Positions 31,649 to 42,725 of a stretch of 64,000 nucleotides of DNA are shown one piece after another. A program made the position numbers and the translations under genes. The stretch covers positions 372,001-436,000 of the forward strand of contig JARVKI010000024.1 in assembly GCA_036674765.1 (NCBI GenBank), given 5' to 3'. Source of the DNA: Seiridium cupressi. Taxonomy: Eukaryota; Ascomycota; Sordariomycetes; Amphisphaeriales; Sporocadaceae. Below the pieces are notes generated by a model. It was given only the letters and a program-made list of their open reading frames with translations, ran no database searches and was not told the DNA's origin. Position 1 is the first letter of the stretch. The number at the start of each line of letters is the position of its first letter.

Positions 31649-33291
31649 CAAGTCATTGACACATCAATCTCAGATGCAAATAAGTGCTCGGTAGCGATCT
31701 CGACGCAGATATGGGATACCTTGTTGAGGGCATATGCACAAACATTTCCGGTTAATAAGTTCAGCGGTTGTGACAAATCCTGGTCTGTAATAATGACAGG
31801 TTCCGAGAACATATTTATTGCGGCTGCGGGAATTGATTCTGTGAGTAACAATCGGCTCACAGACACCCACTCGTTCACATGCAGTGGTCCTCCTCGAATA
31901 TACTTCCAACATGATGAAAAACGCGCTTTGCTGACCCAGCCATGCAGTGGTTTTCGACCTATGCACAAACTTGCATCGACACCCAATTTGTCAAAAAGCG
32001 CTCATGCTACTCGAAAATAATTTTGCCAATATCCGCATCCAGAATCTAGTCACCATTGGCGCCAAGTACATGGCTATCATGGATGGCAAAGGTATTCCGG
32101 CCATTGACAATTTCAACGTCGACATGCACCCCGACTGGTCTCAGATAAGCATTCTAGACGTTAGTAGCAACGGCACGACTCAGTTTGACGAAATTCTCTG
32201 GATTGACCCCGCAATTTGGGATATGGATCAGCCTCAATTCACGTGTTCCCCCTCTTACAATGTCAGGATACCACCATGGACGGATGCAACCAGTACAGTC
32301 AACTATCCCCTGATCACTGTCAGCCACGGAACCTGGACACGTATAATTACGCAAGCACCGCTCACCATCACGGAATGGGTGTGAGGTGGTAACAGTGAAC
32401 GGGGGTAACGCAAACAAGAACAAACATGCACCTGACGCTTTCTGGCCGGTTCCAGCAACGACGCCATTTTGGCCCGCCGTCGTTTACACGGGAGGTATAG
32501 ACGGGAAACCGACTACAACGTCGGCTACCGTGCCGTTTCCCAGGCCTCCGGCGTCCATCGGGCCCGGTGCACCTGCACCTCCCTCTGGAAACTGGCCCAA
32601 ACGTGCAGTCCAGCCCGTGTTTGGCTTTCCTGAAGATCCATTGACGCAAGAATGTTCTTATCTCGATTTACTTGATCCAGCTTGCATAATCCAGCCATTG
32701 TTCTGAAACAACAATACCATTGGAGGCAGCGGTGATATAGAGAACATCTGGGACCTGCAAACTAGATGTCCTTCAGACCGCACATCCTCCTCTTCTTCCT
32801 CCACCACAAAAACTACAAGTAGCACAACCTCTCTTACCCCGCCCGCTCCCTCGCCTTATGAACAAGGTGACCCACGGACGAACTCGGTAAAATGCTACAA
32901 CAATGGAGAGACGACCGAGGACGTGCGGTTGCAAAACGTGGCTAAAAGCTTTTATGGCATCATCAAAAACGATGCTATGGGCCCTGGATTCTTTCAATCG
33001 CAAGACTTTCCGTTTCCGTACAATGGAGGTCTCGGTACAGTCACGATTTCGATATCGCTTCAGGTGAAGCCCAGATGCAGCTTTGAAATCGACGAGAACC
33101 TATGCCTCAAGTACTTGTCCGTGCCAGCGGACAGCTGTTATTGCGGGGACGTCAATGGGAAGCAAGGAGGTGTGATGGAGGATAACTGCTACAAGTGGAA
33201 AAACGGGTTATATTCCATCCAACATTGGGTACTTAGGTATCCAAGTAAATCGTATTTATTTAAATGTTTCTTTATGCTTATAACTTGCTAA
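31649..33291 (+). pseudogene. C-terminal remnant of a class V (subgroup C) chitinase
   Basis: The catalytic GH18 domain is absent; what remains reads as the long C-terminal region I know from fungal subgroup C chitinases. Pieces in order: CDKSWSVIMTGSENIFIAAA, an intron at about 31838-31946 (GTGAGT..TGCAG), WFSTYAQTCIDTQF, CQKALMLLENNFANIRIQNL, DMHPDWSQISILDV, DAFWPVPATTPFWPAVVYTG, PPSGNWPKRAVQPVFG, GDPRTNSVKCYNNGE and CYCGDVNGKQGGVMEDNCYK. At least three lesions occur: a frameshift of one base near 31998, a two-base loss after EWV near 32382, and an in-frame TGA at 32704-32706. The end (after NCYKWKNG, about 33210) runs into AT-rich sequence. It begins directly after the HET remnant, so both relics lie in one block. 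The family call rests on memory of the conserved motifs. Confidence 0.68.
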
Positions 33292-34348
33292 GTTTTCCTT
33301 TATAACCAGGTAGTTTTAATTAATAAGCTGTTAATTATATATTCAGGTTAAAGCTGGATATATAAGTGGTGATTGAATTGAAACGAAAATAGACGAAAAA
33401 TGACGAAGTTTTAAGAGCTTCCTAGTGTCGAAGGTTAGCACCTGCTTCACCCGTGGGTCGCTGGCTGGCAGGCGGAGCCAATTAGTGGAGTCTTAGGTAC
33501 AAGATTTTTACCGGTCGCAATTACGGATTGCGGTCACACAACTCAATACAACACACATGCTTCTCTGCTGCTACCTAGCTGTTTTATATGTAGGAATAGG
33601 CCGCGTCGCCCTACTTAACCTGTCTATTTTCTAAACTTAGACCACCCACTTTACGGGGCAGCTGTGGGGAGGTCACATGAACCGCGGCGTCAGTGGGGAT
33701 TTGCTCAGACCAGCAACCACAGATAGCTTCACTTTCACCACGCCTTATCATCACTCTTTTCTTGTCGTGTAATCGCGAACAGACACTCATTTGCAGCCCG
33801 TAACGACCGGGAAAAAGAAAGCGATACTTTGTTTTTAAACGCTAACCTTAAAATTTAAGCATCCTTCGCATTAAATTAACATTTAAAGGGCTGGTCTATA
33901 TGCTTTAGTGCGGCTTATTATGGGCGACTTTGCCTCCAAAAAAGGAGGCATCGCATCCGACATCTGATTTAAGCGGATACGGTCCGTTCTAATTGACTAT
34001 TTTGAACGAATAATAACGGAACTGTCACGGTTCGGGAGGGTCAAAAAGGCTGCTCTTCAAGGTCCCTCATAAAGTGTGTAAATTACGAAGTTACAGATTA
34101 AGCTCCAAGCTCCTACTCAAATACTCTGAGCTGCCATCTGGCAGCGCCAGCCCCTGACAGGAACCGTGAAAATTTCACGTTTTTACTTATTCTCCCGTAT
34201 CACCGTCTCAAAATCCTAAACCTGGTCAGTCATATCTGCGTTCATTATAGTGGCCCTCTGAATTTACGGCACGGTTTTTGACAAGGCGTACTACTCTATT
34301 CTTGAAGTCTGTCCAACAAAACTTTAAAGGATGAAAGTAGTTAACAAA
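33292..34348. other. Non-coding, possible transposon debris
   Basis: 1.06 kb with no open frame of note. AT-rich at the left end. A strong hairpin TGCCTCC-A6-GGAGGCA lies at 33931-33950, and a smaller inverted repeat CGCAAT-TACGG-ATTGCG near 33518-33534. The mixture of short palindromes and absence of genes fits a decayed LTR or DNA transposon, but no paired termini or target-site duplications could be recognised. Confidence 0.4.
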
Positions 34349-37300
34349 CTACATGATACCCTCCAGTTGCTTCGCCGCTCGTATTATTTTAGCTGCCTCT
34401 GCTACCGTTATAAGTTTTGGGTCATCGTATACATTGTGAAACCCATCGCCAGCCTGCCCCAGATGATCACTGCGGTACCGCAGCTTCGAAAAGAAGTGGG
34501 GTATATCCAGAATCCGGGTTGAGTCGACGACCGACGCGCTCAGCAAGTGTAGGAAGACGGCCAGCGGCGCATGGAACTTGGTCGTGTTCTCGATCTGCCG
34601 GAAATGCTCTCCCATGCGCTGAAACTGCTCCACGATCTCGGACGAAGTAGGGAGTAGGTAAGTGCCACTCAGTCCAGCGATGGAGAATGAGAGGGTGGGG
34701 TTTGGCGCTGAGAGGGCATCGGCTCCGCCCTCATAAATCAAAGATTTGAGCTTTGCGTTTGCCTCGGATGTGCCGAGTTGACTCTGTAGCGCGGCATGTT
34801 GCTCAAGTATGTGGTAGAGCACCTTCTTCCACACGAGCGATTTGATCGAGGGAGACTCAATATCTTCCGTGAGGTCAGCCAGCCGGATGATGGCCACAAA
34901 CCCCTCGATCGGATATGTTAGAAACGGCAACTCCACCAGCATGGTGTTCTGTGGGTTAAACACCATTACTAGTGTCTCCTCCAACGACATGGGGCTGTCG
35001 AGGAATCCTGACATGGGGCTGCCGACCGGCATCAGGCCTGCCCTCGTCGACAAATCTGGCAACTTGCATAGGGCCTTGCAGCACCACTTCAAGTTCTTGA
35101 TGAGGCCATATGCGCCGGGTTCGTCGCTTTCTACAAGATCCTCAATCGTAGAGCATATCGACGATAGGAAGACGAGAAATACGATCTGCTCGTGGAATCG
35201 GTATTTGTACACCTCGCTGAGTGTCTTGAGCCACTCACTCCGGTTGCCTTGGTCGTACAGGGACACTAACGGTAATGCGGCGGTGACTTGGTCGCCATTC
35301 GGCAATTCTCCCGCCTGGAGCAGGATGAAGGCGCAGGCATCGCATGTCGTGAAGGGCAGGATCACGTCCGTCTCGGGAAAGTTACCAAGAACCAGGGGGT
35401 ACTTGTGTTTGGCCCGGCGATTAGCTCGAGGCAGGTCCTGTGTTTCCGCGTCACCTTCCGAATTGGAGGAGATCAGGAGCGTCTGGATCGACCTATGCTC
35501 GCCGCAAAGGGCGCAGGTGTCATAATTCATTGGCAGTATGCCCCCACTGACATAGGTCCTGGCGCCCTCGAAGCCAGGCAAAAACAGCAGACTCTGGGAC
35601 ATACTGATGCCCTCTCTCGTGCTTGTCTGTGCAGGAAGATGCGCAGAACCCTGCGCAGCGCCATATGGTGCTTCGTCATATATAGGCAGGTAATTTTGGT
35701 CCAAAGATAGAGCTGTGGCACGCTGATAATTTGCCATGGGACTCATCCTTCGTCTTACAGAGTGGGACTCGTAATTTATCGGCGGCGCCCTTTGCATTCC
35801 CGGCGATGACATCGGAGTCAGCAACGCCGGGGAGTTCCTCCTCTCGTTCTCGAAGGAGTTCATAGTAGAAATTACATCGTCAAGGGCCTCGTTCATCTTC
35901 GAGGATAGATCGCGCTCAATCTCGAGCTTTTGCTGGAACAGGGCCCAGTTCTTCGTATGTTGTAGGCGGAGAAAGGACTTCGCCGAGGTGACATCGCGAG
36001 AGCCAAGGGAGGTACGAAGCTGCCGCCAGAAGATCTCGGGCTCATCATCAAAGATGCTCACTGATACGGCCTTATCGGTGAGTGCCATGAGCGCTTTCTG
36101 AGCATTGCCGGAAGAGTCCTCGCGCTGCAAGAACAACGGATCCTTAGCTTCATTGACGGAACGAGCATTCGAAATCCATCTCTTGACCTCGCTATCTTTG
36201 CCCCGGGTTTTAGCAGCCAGAATAACAACGTCCAGGGCTGAATAGTCGGACAGCAAGTCCAGTTTATCTGCCTCCGAGACGGTATCATTGTAGATGTCTT
36301 TCATGTTGAACTCGCGCCCGTCAGGCAGCAAAACCGTGTCCTGCGATAGCTTCGTCGCGGAAGGGACATTGACTTGGGCGAGGACGCCGTAGGTGATCCG
36401 CGCCAGGTCTCCCCAGCTGGTGCCATTGCCGAAGGTTGCAAATCTTTTATCTTCCGGGAGCAGGGTAGAAAAGCAGCCCTTAGCTTGGAAGACATATACA
36501 TTGGCGGATCTGACATCGTGGAAGAGAAAAATGCAGTTTGGCGCAACGGCAAAGACCGACATACCAACGGATACGTTACATTCGAACGGAGAATTCCCCA
36601 GATATCCGAATAGAATGATGACACAAGCAGTTCCGTGCATCCCAGCCTTGGGAATGGCATTGGCGAAATTTCGAACCACTGGTTCGTCGATGTAGCCATC
36701 TGTCAGGAGAAACCAGAGGTTTGAACTTTGAAGCTCTGCCTTGAATTCGTTGTCCTCCAGCAGGACGGCAGGGTCTGTGCCACCGCCTGAGGAGAGAGTT
36801 TCTATTCTCTCTAGACTTACTTGCGAATGGGGCTTGTGTGACCATGGAAGGATAGTTGACTGGGACGCAAGGCTCGGCGGATCGAATCTCGACGAAACGC
36901 TCCTAATGGCGTCTATTTCCTGTTGCAGAATTCTTCCCTCCGTGCTTCCCGAAATATCGACGGCAAATGTGATGGGCAACTGCCCAGCCGTTCGGACTTC
37001 GCCATTATCGGAATTGCTTGCAGCTACTACCGGATCAGAAGGTCCCGTCGGTGGAGGAACCGGCTGGCGTTCGATGGTGGAAGGGGCTGGCTTGGCCGGC
37101 ACAAAACGGGGGGGCAATGGTATGCCAGGTGCAGAAGGCGCCTCTCGCAATGTAGAGAAAGGCAAGTCAAAACGGCGGCCACCTGGTGGAGCCGGGCTTC
37201 TGATCGGCGACTCTACCGGCGACGGCATGCCACTACTGTTCGGGGTGATCCGCACGGAGGTGTTGCCCGTGGCACTGGACAAGGCAAGGTGAGTTTCATT

Positions 37301-37463
37301 CCTTGAGCGATCAATGCGAAGTTCTACAGCAGTCAGCACAACGATCAGTAGTCCTGCATGAAAAAAAGCCGAGGCTGCACGCACTATTCCTGAGGCCCTT
37401 CAGGATCTTGTTGCTAGAGTTCCCCTTGGAGGCTGCCGGCCTATCCGGCGTAGAGAGAGGCAT
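34349..37463 (-). CDS. Large von Willebrand factor A (vWA) domain protein
   Basis: Two exons: 37463-37385 and 37323-34349, 1017 aa; 61-bp intron with GTGCGT donor and branch GCTGAC. The first 145 residues are Pro/Ser-rich and disordered. The vWA domain starts near residue 143 with FAVDISGSTEG. Its metal-ion-dependent adhesion site is complete: DxSxS in DISGS, Thr in SSGGGTDP and Asp in WFLLTDGYID. A region with CALCGEHRSI and TCDACAFILLQAGE (two CxxC pairs far apart) could bind zinc. The rest is helical without a known domain. vWA proteins of this kind are cytosolic protein-binding scaffolds; partners are unknown. The frame upstream of exon 1 is open further, but the ATG at 37463 has a good spacing and leads into the disordered region. 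Confidence 0.78.
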
Positions 37464-38130
37464 TCGGTTCTCAATTATCAGTGTATCTTGTTTTCTTCTT
37501 TCTTCGGCAGTTCTACGTCCATCAAAGACTTTGAATCTTAGATGAATCCTGCTGCGGGATGACCGAGTTTTAAGCCGCGGGGTTTGAAAACAGATGCACT
37601 GCCTCAGGGGATGCATGGCCCCCAAAAGATGCCTGTCTCAGCTGCTCAGCCTTACTATCCAGTGGCTTGCTCGTTTAGGCATTATATGAATTTCTACTTG
37701 TTCAACACGGCTTGGTCTCTCAATCGATAATTGCTCAATGTCAACCCGTCATAAGCTGGCGCTCAGAGCACACTGATACAAAGGGATGGGTCATGGCTCT
37801 TCCTTTGATCGGTTTCTAACGATATTTATAGCGACAGGGCTGGTGGTGAAACGCCAGCTTCTGACAATCTGGGGTATTTGCATTTTCTTGAGTAACAATC
37901 ATTGAAAAATATACATGCAATGGCTTCTCCTCGTAATGTTGCGATGATGGCAATCATAATATGTTGGGATAAGGACGTAGCGAGAACCTCCGGTTTTGCA
38001 TCCAGTAGATATGCGAGTTGACTGTCAGGACAAAGACCACTGTTAAATGGGGGCCCAGGATCTCCAATCTTCATGATACTAAGTCTATTGGAAGGGAAAT
38101 GTATAGCATGAAAGGCAGAGAGTGGCCAAG
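37464..38130. other. Intergenic
   Basis: 667 bp between two genes on the same strand, containing the promoter of the vWA gene and the 3' end of the low-complexity gene. Nothing else seen. Confidence 0.5.
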
Positions 38131-38868
38131 CTAATGAAATGTGAAGCTGGGTGAATATTTCGCAGGTGCTTGCGGTGCTATCGGCGGAGCATCATAACCA
38201 GGGCTATTGTGTGACGGCCTCTGCCTGCGAAAGATTGAATACGCAGCTCCTGGAGGCGAAGCGTCGGCTAGGGGCCCTATATCACTTGACCTCTTTTCAT
38301 CTGGAGGCGGTGCCGTCGCCCTCCAGGTCCTATCATCCCGTTCGGGTGACTGTGGCGCCGACTGCGTTGCACTTGTCGGCCCGTTCCCCGTGTTTGGTGA
38401 AGTTGAATCTTGGTTGTCGATAAGCCAATCTGAGGCATGCTTTCTGACATAGCGCTTTTTTCGCCGCCCTTTAGCCTGGCCGATCTGTTCCGGATTAAGC
38501 AGGGCAGCTGGCCCGTCAACCTCCGACTTTCGAGCGTCTTCCTCGTCGCGGCTCGACGGCGCCGGCTGAACAGACGAGCTGGAAGAAGCGTACGAAAAGC
38601 CATCAGCGTTGCTCACGTCGAAACTGCTGGCGGTTCCGGAACCTAGATTGGGGGCTGGACCGGAACTGCTGCTTGGCCGGTCATCATGGGCGGGCCTCAC
38701 GAGATCGCGTGTGCTACCCCGCTCGGCCAAGCTGCTGGAGACGGAGGCAGCGTCTGAAGGGTTGGAGGGAGTGATGCTGAGCCCGTCATGCTCGTCATCT
38801 GGTATGATCCAGGAGGGGTCGAGGTTGGACGACCGGAATCTCTTTTTGTAACGCCGCCGGTTGCTCAT
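38131..38868 (-). CDS. Disordered Ser/Pro-rich protein, unknown function
   Basis: Intronless, 245 aa, ATG at 38868. No known domain. The N-terminus is basic (MSNRRRYKKRFRSSNLDPSW) and could be a nuclear localisation signal; a second basic cluster is GRRKKRYVRKHASDWLID. Ser-rich tracts (SYASSSSSVQPAPSSRD) and Pro-rich stretches make up the rest, so most of the protein is probably unstructured. The reverse strand is also open for 80-108 codons, a usual result of this composition. It sits 667 bp upstream of the vWA gene in the same orientation, and there is no sign of a shared function. The bipartite basic patterns around a W-containing motif are the best hint of a nuclear role. Confidence 0.6.
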   Translation of the reverse strand: MSNRRRYKKRFRSSNLDPSWIIPDDEHDGLSITPSNPSDAASVSSSLAERGSTRDLVRPAHDDRPSSSSGPAPNLGSGTASSFDVSNADGFSYASSSSSVQPAPSSRDEEDARKSEVDGPAALLNPEQIGQAKGRRKKRYVRKHASDWLIDNQDSTSPNTGNGPTSATQSAPQSPERDDRTWRATAPPPDEKRSSDIGPLADASPPGAAYSIFRRQRPSHNSPGYDAPPIAPQAPAKYSPSFTFH

Positions 38869-39456
38869 TGCTACATCCGTGGAACTGGGTATGGCGGATG
38901 TTGGTCAGCATAAATCGGTTCATCAACCACTAAGTATTGGTCCTGCTCGGATTGCGAGTGAGATATCGTGCAATCGGAGCGGAATCGAGTAAAGCTAGGA
39001 ATCTATGAATACTGTCCCGTAGATTTCACTCGCTCACAGCGCAAGTCACATGTGGACTTTCTTCGTACGGCACTGCCTTCGGTAAGGCTGGAGTGGCGAT
39101 GCAATTGCTATGCCAGTTCTCGATCTGGGCTGTGTAATCGTGGCTTTCGCCTGTGGGCTGACTGCAGTACATCGCAGGGGGCCTCAACCGTCTCCGATCA
39201 CCCATTTGAGTGATCCCTGCCCCGCGACAAGGTTAATTTCCATGCAGCATGAAGTCGGAGAGACCGCCAAACTCCAACGTTGGCGTGCGGCTGATGTCCT
39301 TGGACTGTTTTGCGCATGGATGGAGGGACAACTTGCTGCTCCCCAATGGTGCTTTTCCTTGCTGAATTATATCTAGACACCAAAAGGCTGCTTCAGGACT
39401 GCTTCATTCCGGTTTCGGCTTACAGGACTTGAAGGCTACGTGCATTCTCGCATATC
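38869..39456. other. Intergenic, divergent promoters
   Basis: 588 bp between divergent genes; presumably a bidirectional promoter. Frames at 38968-39376 have no domain. Confidence 0.5.
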
Positions 39457-41482
39457 ATGATGGATGGCCCATCTGCGACTAACTACGCACCGGAGTTGTG
39501 AGTCTTTCGTGGTGCCCTAGATGAAGCATAATGCATACTAACCGCTCCCAACCGCCTCATAGAGAACATGGCGATGAAATTGCGAGGTCATTCAAAAGAT
39601 TTCAGCAGGACCACCTCTCGGACACAACTCTTATCCAACATGTGTTGCAACAGCCAGGGTTCGCCTCCAAGCCTGTCAAATCGGTCCTCACTTGTCAAAG
39701 AGATGTCACAGCACTGGTATGCTTGTATTACATCAAGCCACAGAGCTAGCCAAAGTGAACCATCTGACTCGAATCGATCTCTTCAATAGAAATCCGGTGA
39801 AGGAGAATCCACGCATGAGTTATTGTCAGTCCGAAGTCCACCAGCCTTGTCTCCAAAAACGTGAACGACTGACACAGTTAGTTTCATTCACAAGTATCTA
39901 TGTCGCAGGCCTCAGGATGGGGCTCCCCTTGATGCGAACAAATTGCGGATCTCGGAGGCATGCTTTGAGACGCTGGCTACCCAATTGATGATACCCCCCG
40001 CCTTCGTCTATGCTCTGTCGCGCCACTTTCTGCCCAATGGGCGCGGCTCCCGCAAAGTACAAATCAATAACGCGACGGCCTTTGATTTCTGGTACTTTCT
40101 CCCCATCCGGGTCCAAGTTCCAACGGGCGGACCCCAACCAGGCATTCCCGGTGACTCCACGGGACCCAGCCAGATGAACCCTTTCAACAAGCTGTCGCTG
40201 CCGGATGTGCGTAACCCGGGCGTGGGCAATGAGCCGCTCGATATTCGCCGCTCCAGCATTGGCATCTTTTCTCGGATCGAGCCGGTTTCCAGGCGTGTGA
40301 CCTTCGTGGCCTTCGACTTCATGCACGGGGGCTGGCCCAAAGTCGCCTTGGAGCCATGCCAGCGGATCGAAGAGGTAATGAAGCACAGGAAGAGCGTTGG
40401 GGTCGAGATCGGCTACGGCTACTTCATCCATCTGGTCTACCTAAGTAGCGCCGCGCGTTGGTGGACTAATACTATCAACAGTGTCCACGAGCAACTGATC
40501 GCCTACGAGCTCAAGCTGCAAACGGACCTCGACAACAGCAAAGCTGCGGCTCTGGCAGCCACACAGATGCAAATTAACCGCGCCCTCCACTCGATTGCGG
40601 CACACCTGCATCGGTATCTATCCGAACTCAAGTCTCTCCAAGGTGTCATTGTTGATCTCGCAACGCACTATGAGTCTGTCCATGAAAGCGATGAAGCAAG
40701 CCACCTCGAGAGCTTCGATACGGCAGCCAGAGGCTTTAGCCAGATTCTATCGCAGGTTGAAGCGTCACATGACTTTGCCCAAGAGCTAGAAAAGAAAATT
40801 CGGAATATTCTCGCTCTGGTAAGCGTCCCGCGTCTCCAAAGTCTGGCTCTCTATGGCGGTCAACTAGCAGTCCTGCGACGAGGTCGTCTGTCCTTAATTT
40901 TGAGATTGCTTACCAAGCCCTTCTGTAGCTATTTAATCGAATCCAAATCAACAGCGATCGGTTGTTAGTAGAGAACGGACAAGCCATGAAGCGTGTCTTG
41001 GAAGCTATGCAGACAGATGCACAACTCGGCCAGAAGATGGCCAAGGCGTCGCATGCACTTGCCGAGGAGATGAAGCAGGACAGCATCGCTATGCGAACGG
41101 TGAGTTCTGCCAAACACAGAGAAAACTGTGCTCATAGGACTATGATATCTGACACGCCGCGAAGATTGCTGTCGTCACCATGTTCTTCCTCCCTGCAGCT
41201 ACGTTTGCTGTAAGTCCAGGTTCCCTTCCTCCTCATTATTGGAAGTTGTATCGGCTATCGGAGTCTGATACATCTTTTTTTTTTTCTACACAGGCACTGC
41301 TTTCGATGCCATTTTTTAGTAACAATGACTGGTTCTCGGAGGCATCACGAATCTGGCTGTGGATCGTCTTGACCGTGCCGGCCACGCTTGCCTGCTTCAT
41401 GTTTTATAAGATTTGGGGAAGTCGGGTACCATCTTGTATTGATGACGGGAACGAGGATATTGAGATGCAGACTAATGATTAG
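39457..41482 (+). CDS. CorA-like membrane protein (fungal divergent CorA fold)
   Basis: Seven exons: 39457-39497, 39563-39716, 39790-39860, 39909-40818, 40929-41099, 41165-41209 and 41294-41482; 526 aa. All introns have GT..AG ends and phases agree; only this model joins the large exon to the membrane part. The N-terminal half is the cytosolic CorA-like domain (LDANKLRISEACFETL, VGVEIGYGYFIHLVYLSSAA). A long helix pair follows (RALHSIAAHLHRYLSELKSL, IQINSDRLLVENGQAMKRVL), leading to the stalk SIAMRTIAVVTMFFLPAATF and two membrane helices (LPAATFAALLSMPFF, IWLWIVLTVPATLACFMFY). The GMN motif of true Mg2+ channels is replaced by SMPFFSNNDW, as is usual in this fungal group, so ion transport is unproven. 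The first three small exons carry most of the start uncertainty. Confidence 0.8.
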
Positions 41483-42078
41483 TACCCGGAAGTATCGGAT
41501 GACCCAAGATGGTGCGGTACGGGGTGTTTATGCGAGTCAACGCCCTGAGAATATGAAGGGAGATGTATACTAAGTGCTGCAACCAGGCAATGTTTAGGAA
41601 TACAATCAGAGATATGATAATTCAAGATCTTATTTTGGGGGAAATAAGGGAATGAGCAAATAGAATGGCTCACAGCGCGATGTCTTCTGCATTAACATAA
41701 TCAGTGGTGCCTAAGGAAGCGCTTTCAAATGCAAGGTCTAACCCTGAATCCCAAGAACAAAATGTTTTCTTCTTGATTGGACAATCAAACCATTAAACTC
41801 GAAAAGGAAATGTATCACCGTTTGTGTCTACTAGAGATCGGCTGCCAACATGGTCATGTGGTTCTCAGTATACCCTCAATGAGTCGGCTGGTCGTTCGGC
41901 CAAGTGGCTCACACCAGCTGTCAGTAAGAAGCAGAGAACATAACAACTACGTAGGTCCCAACACATGCTCCCTTACAACAAGCAAGCAAAGAGCAAGTGG
42001 CTTAACAGCAAAAGTATTCTGACGGTTTATAGAAAGATGTTGGTTCAAAACTAACCCTGGTTATTCCCCAATTCTATG

Positions 42079-42129
42079 TTTCTCTTTTTTCTTTTCTTTT
42101 TCTTTTTTCTTTTCAATCTTTTCTTTCTT
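42079..42129 (+). promoter_or_regulatory. Polypyrimidine (CT) tract
   Basis: About 50 bases almost wholly C and T (interrupted by CAA) about 500 bp before the short frame at 42627. Such tracts are frequent upstream of highly transcribed genes in Aspergillus. Role inferred only. Confidence 0.4.
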
Positions 42130-42626
42130 ACCTATCCTCGCAGGACTGCGCGGCTGGAAGCCAAAGGTCTATCCGGATCACTCCCTCACAAAATAAAATT
42201 GACACGTCCTCGATACCCTGGCACTGTAAAGTGAACAGTTATATTTTGCTCCAAGGTCTCATCTGTTAGCAATAATGTACCCCTGATGAGAGATCGGTTC
42301 TTGGTGGGAGCCTTCCCACCCTGACCGCTGCACCTGGCCAATCGAAATCAACCAGGCATCAGAGCAGGATAGGCAGAGGATATAAATACATTGTGGCATT
42401 AATTGTCCCATATCTAGGTAACAACTAGAAAACTGGCTAGGTAGCTTGACGGCAAAGCAAAATTCTTCTAAATGAATTACCTACCATGTTAGTTCCACTC
42501 CAATCCTGGCCCTCTCTGTCCCTTTTTCTTCTTCTTTCTTTGTCTTTTCGTTTCAGTCAATCAATCTCCTCCCCTCCCAATCGTGAAAAACACTCACAAT
42601 AATCGCTCCGAGTAATCGCGAACACT

Positions 42627-42725
42627 ATGGCGTCTAAGTACTACAGCCGTCAACCTCTGCATTATAGCTACGTTACAGAGCTCAGTTATCAAGTGATGAT
42701 CGATTTTGTTCTTCAGCACCTTTGA
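42627..42725 (+). CDS. Possible small ORF (32 aa) behind a promoter-like leader
   Basis: ATG at 42627 opens a 32-aa frame starting MASKYYSRQPLHYSYVTEL and ending at TGA 42725. The leader before it is C/T-rich with CACAATAATCG just upstream, looking like a real 5' UTR. No downstream exon could be joined with confidence. It could be a small protein, a uORF of a non-coding RNA, or a decayed first exon. Confidence 0.25.
   Translation: MASKYYSRQPLHYSYVTELSYQVMIDFVLQHL

Noticed and set aside
34842..35525. Plus-strand frame of 227 codons
   Set aside because: Antisense to the vWA-protein gene; no domain and no promoter signal.
39898..40431. Minus-strand frame of 177 codons
   Set aside because: Antisense to the large exon of the CorA-like gene, whose exon chain and membrane segments are consistent.
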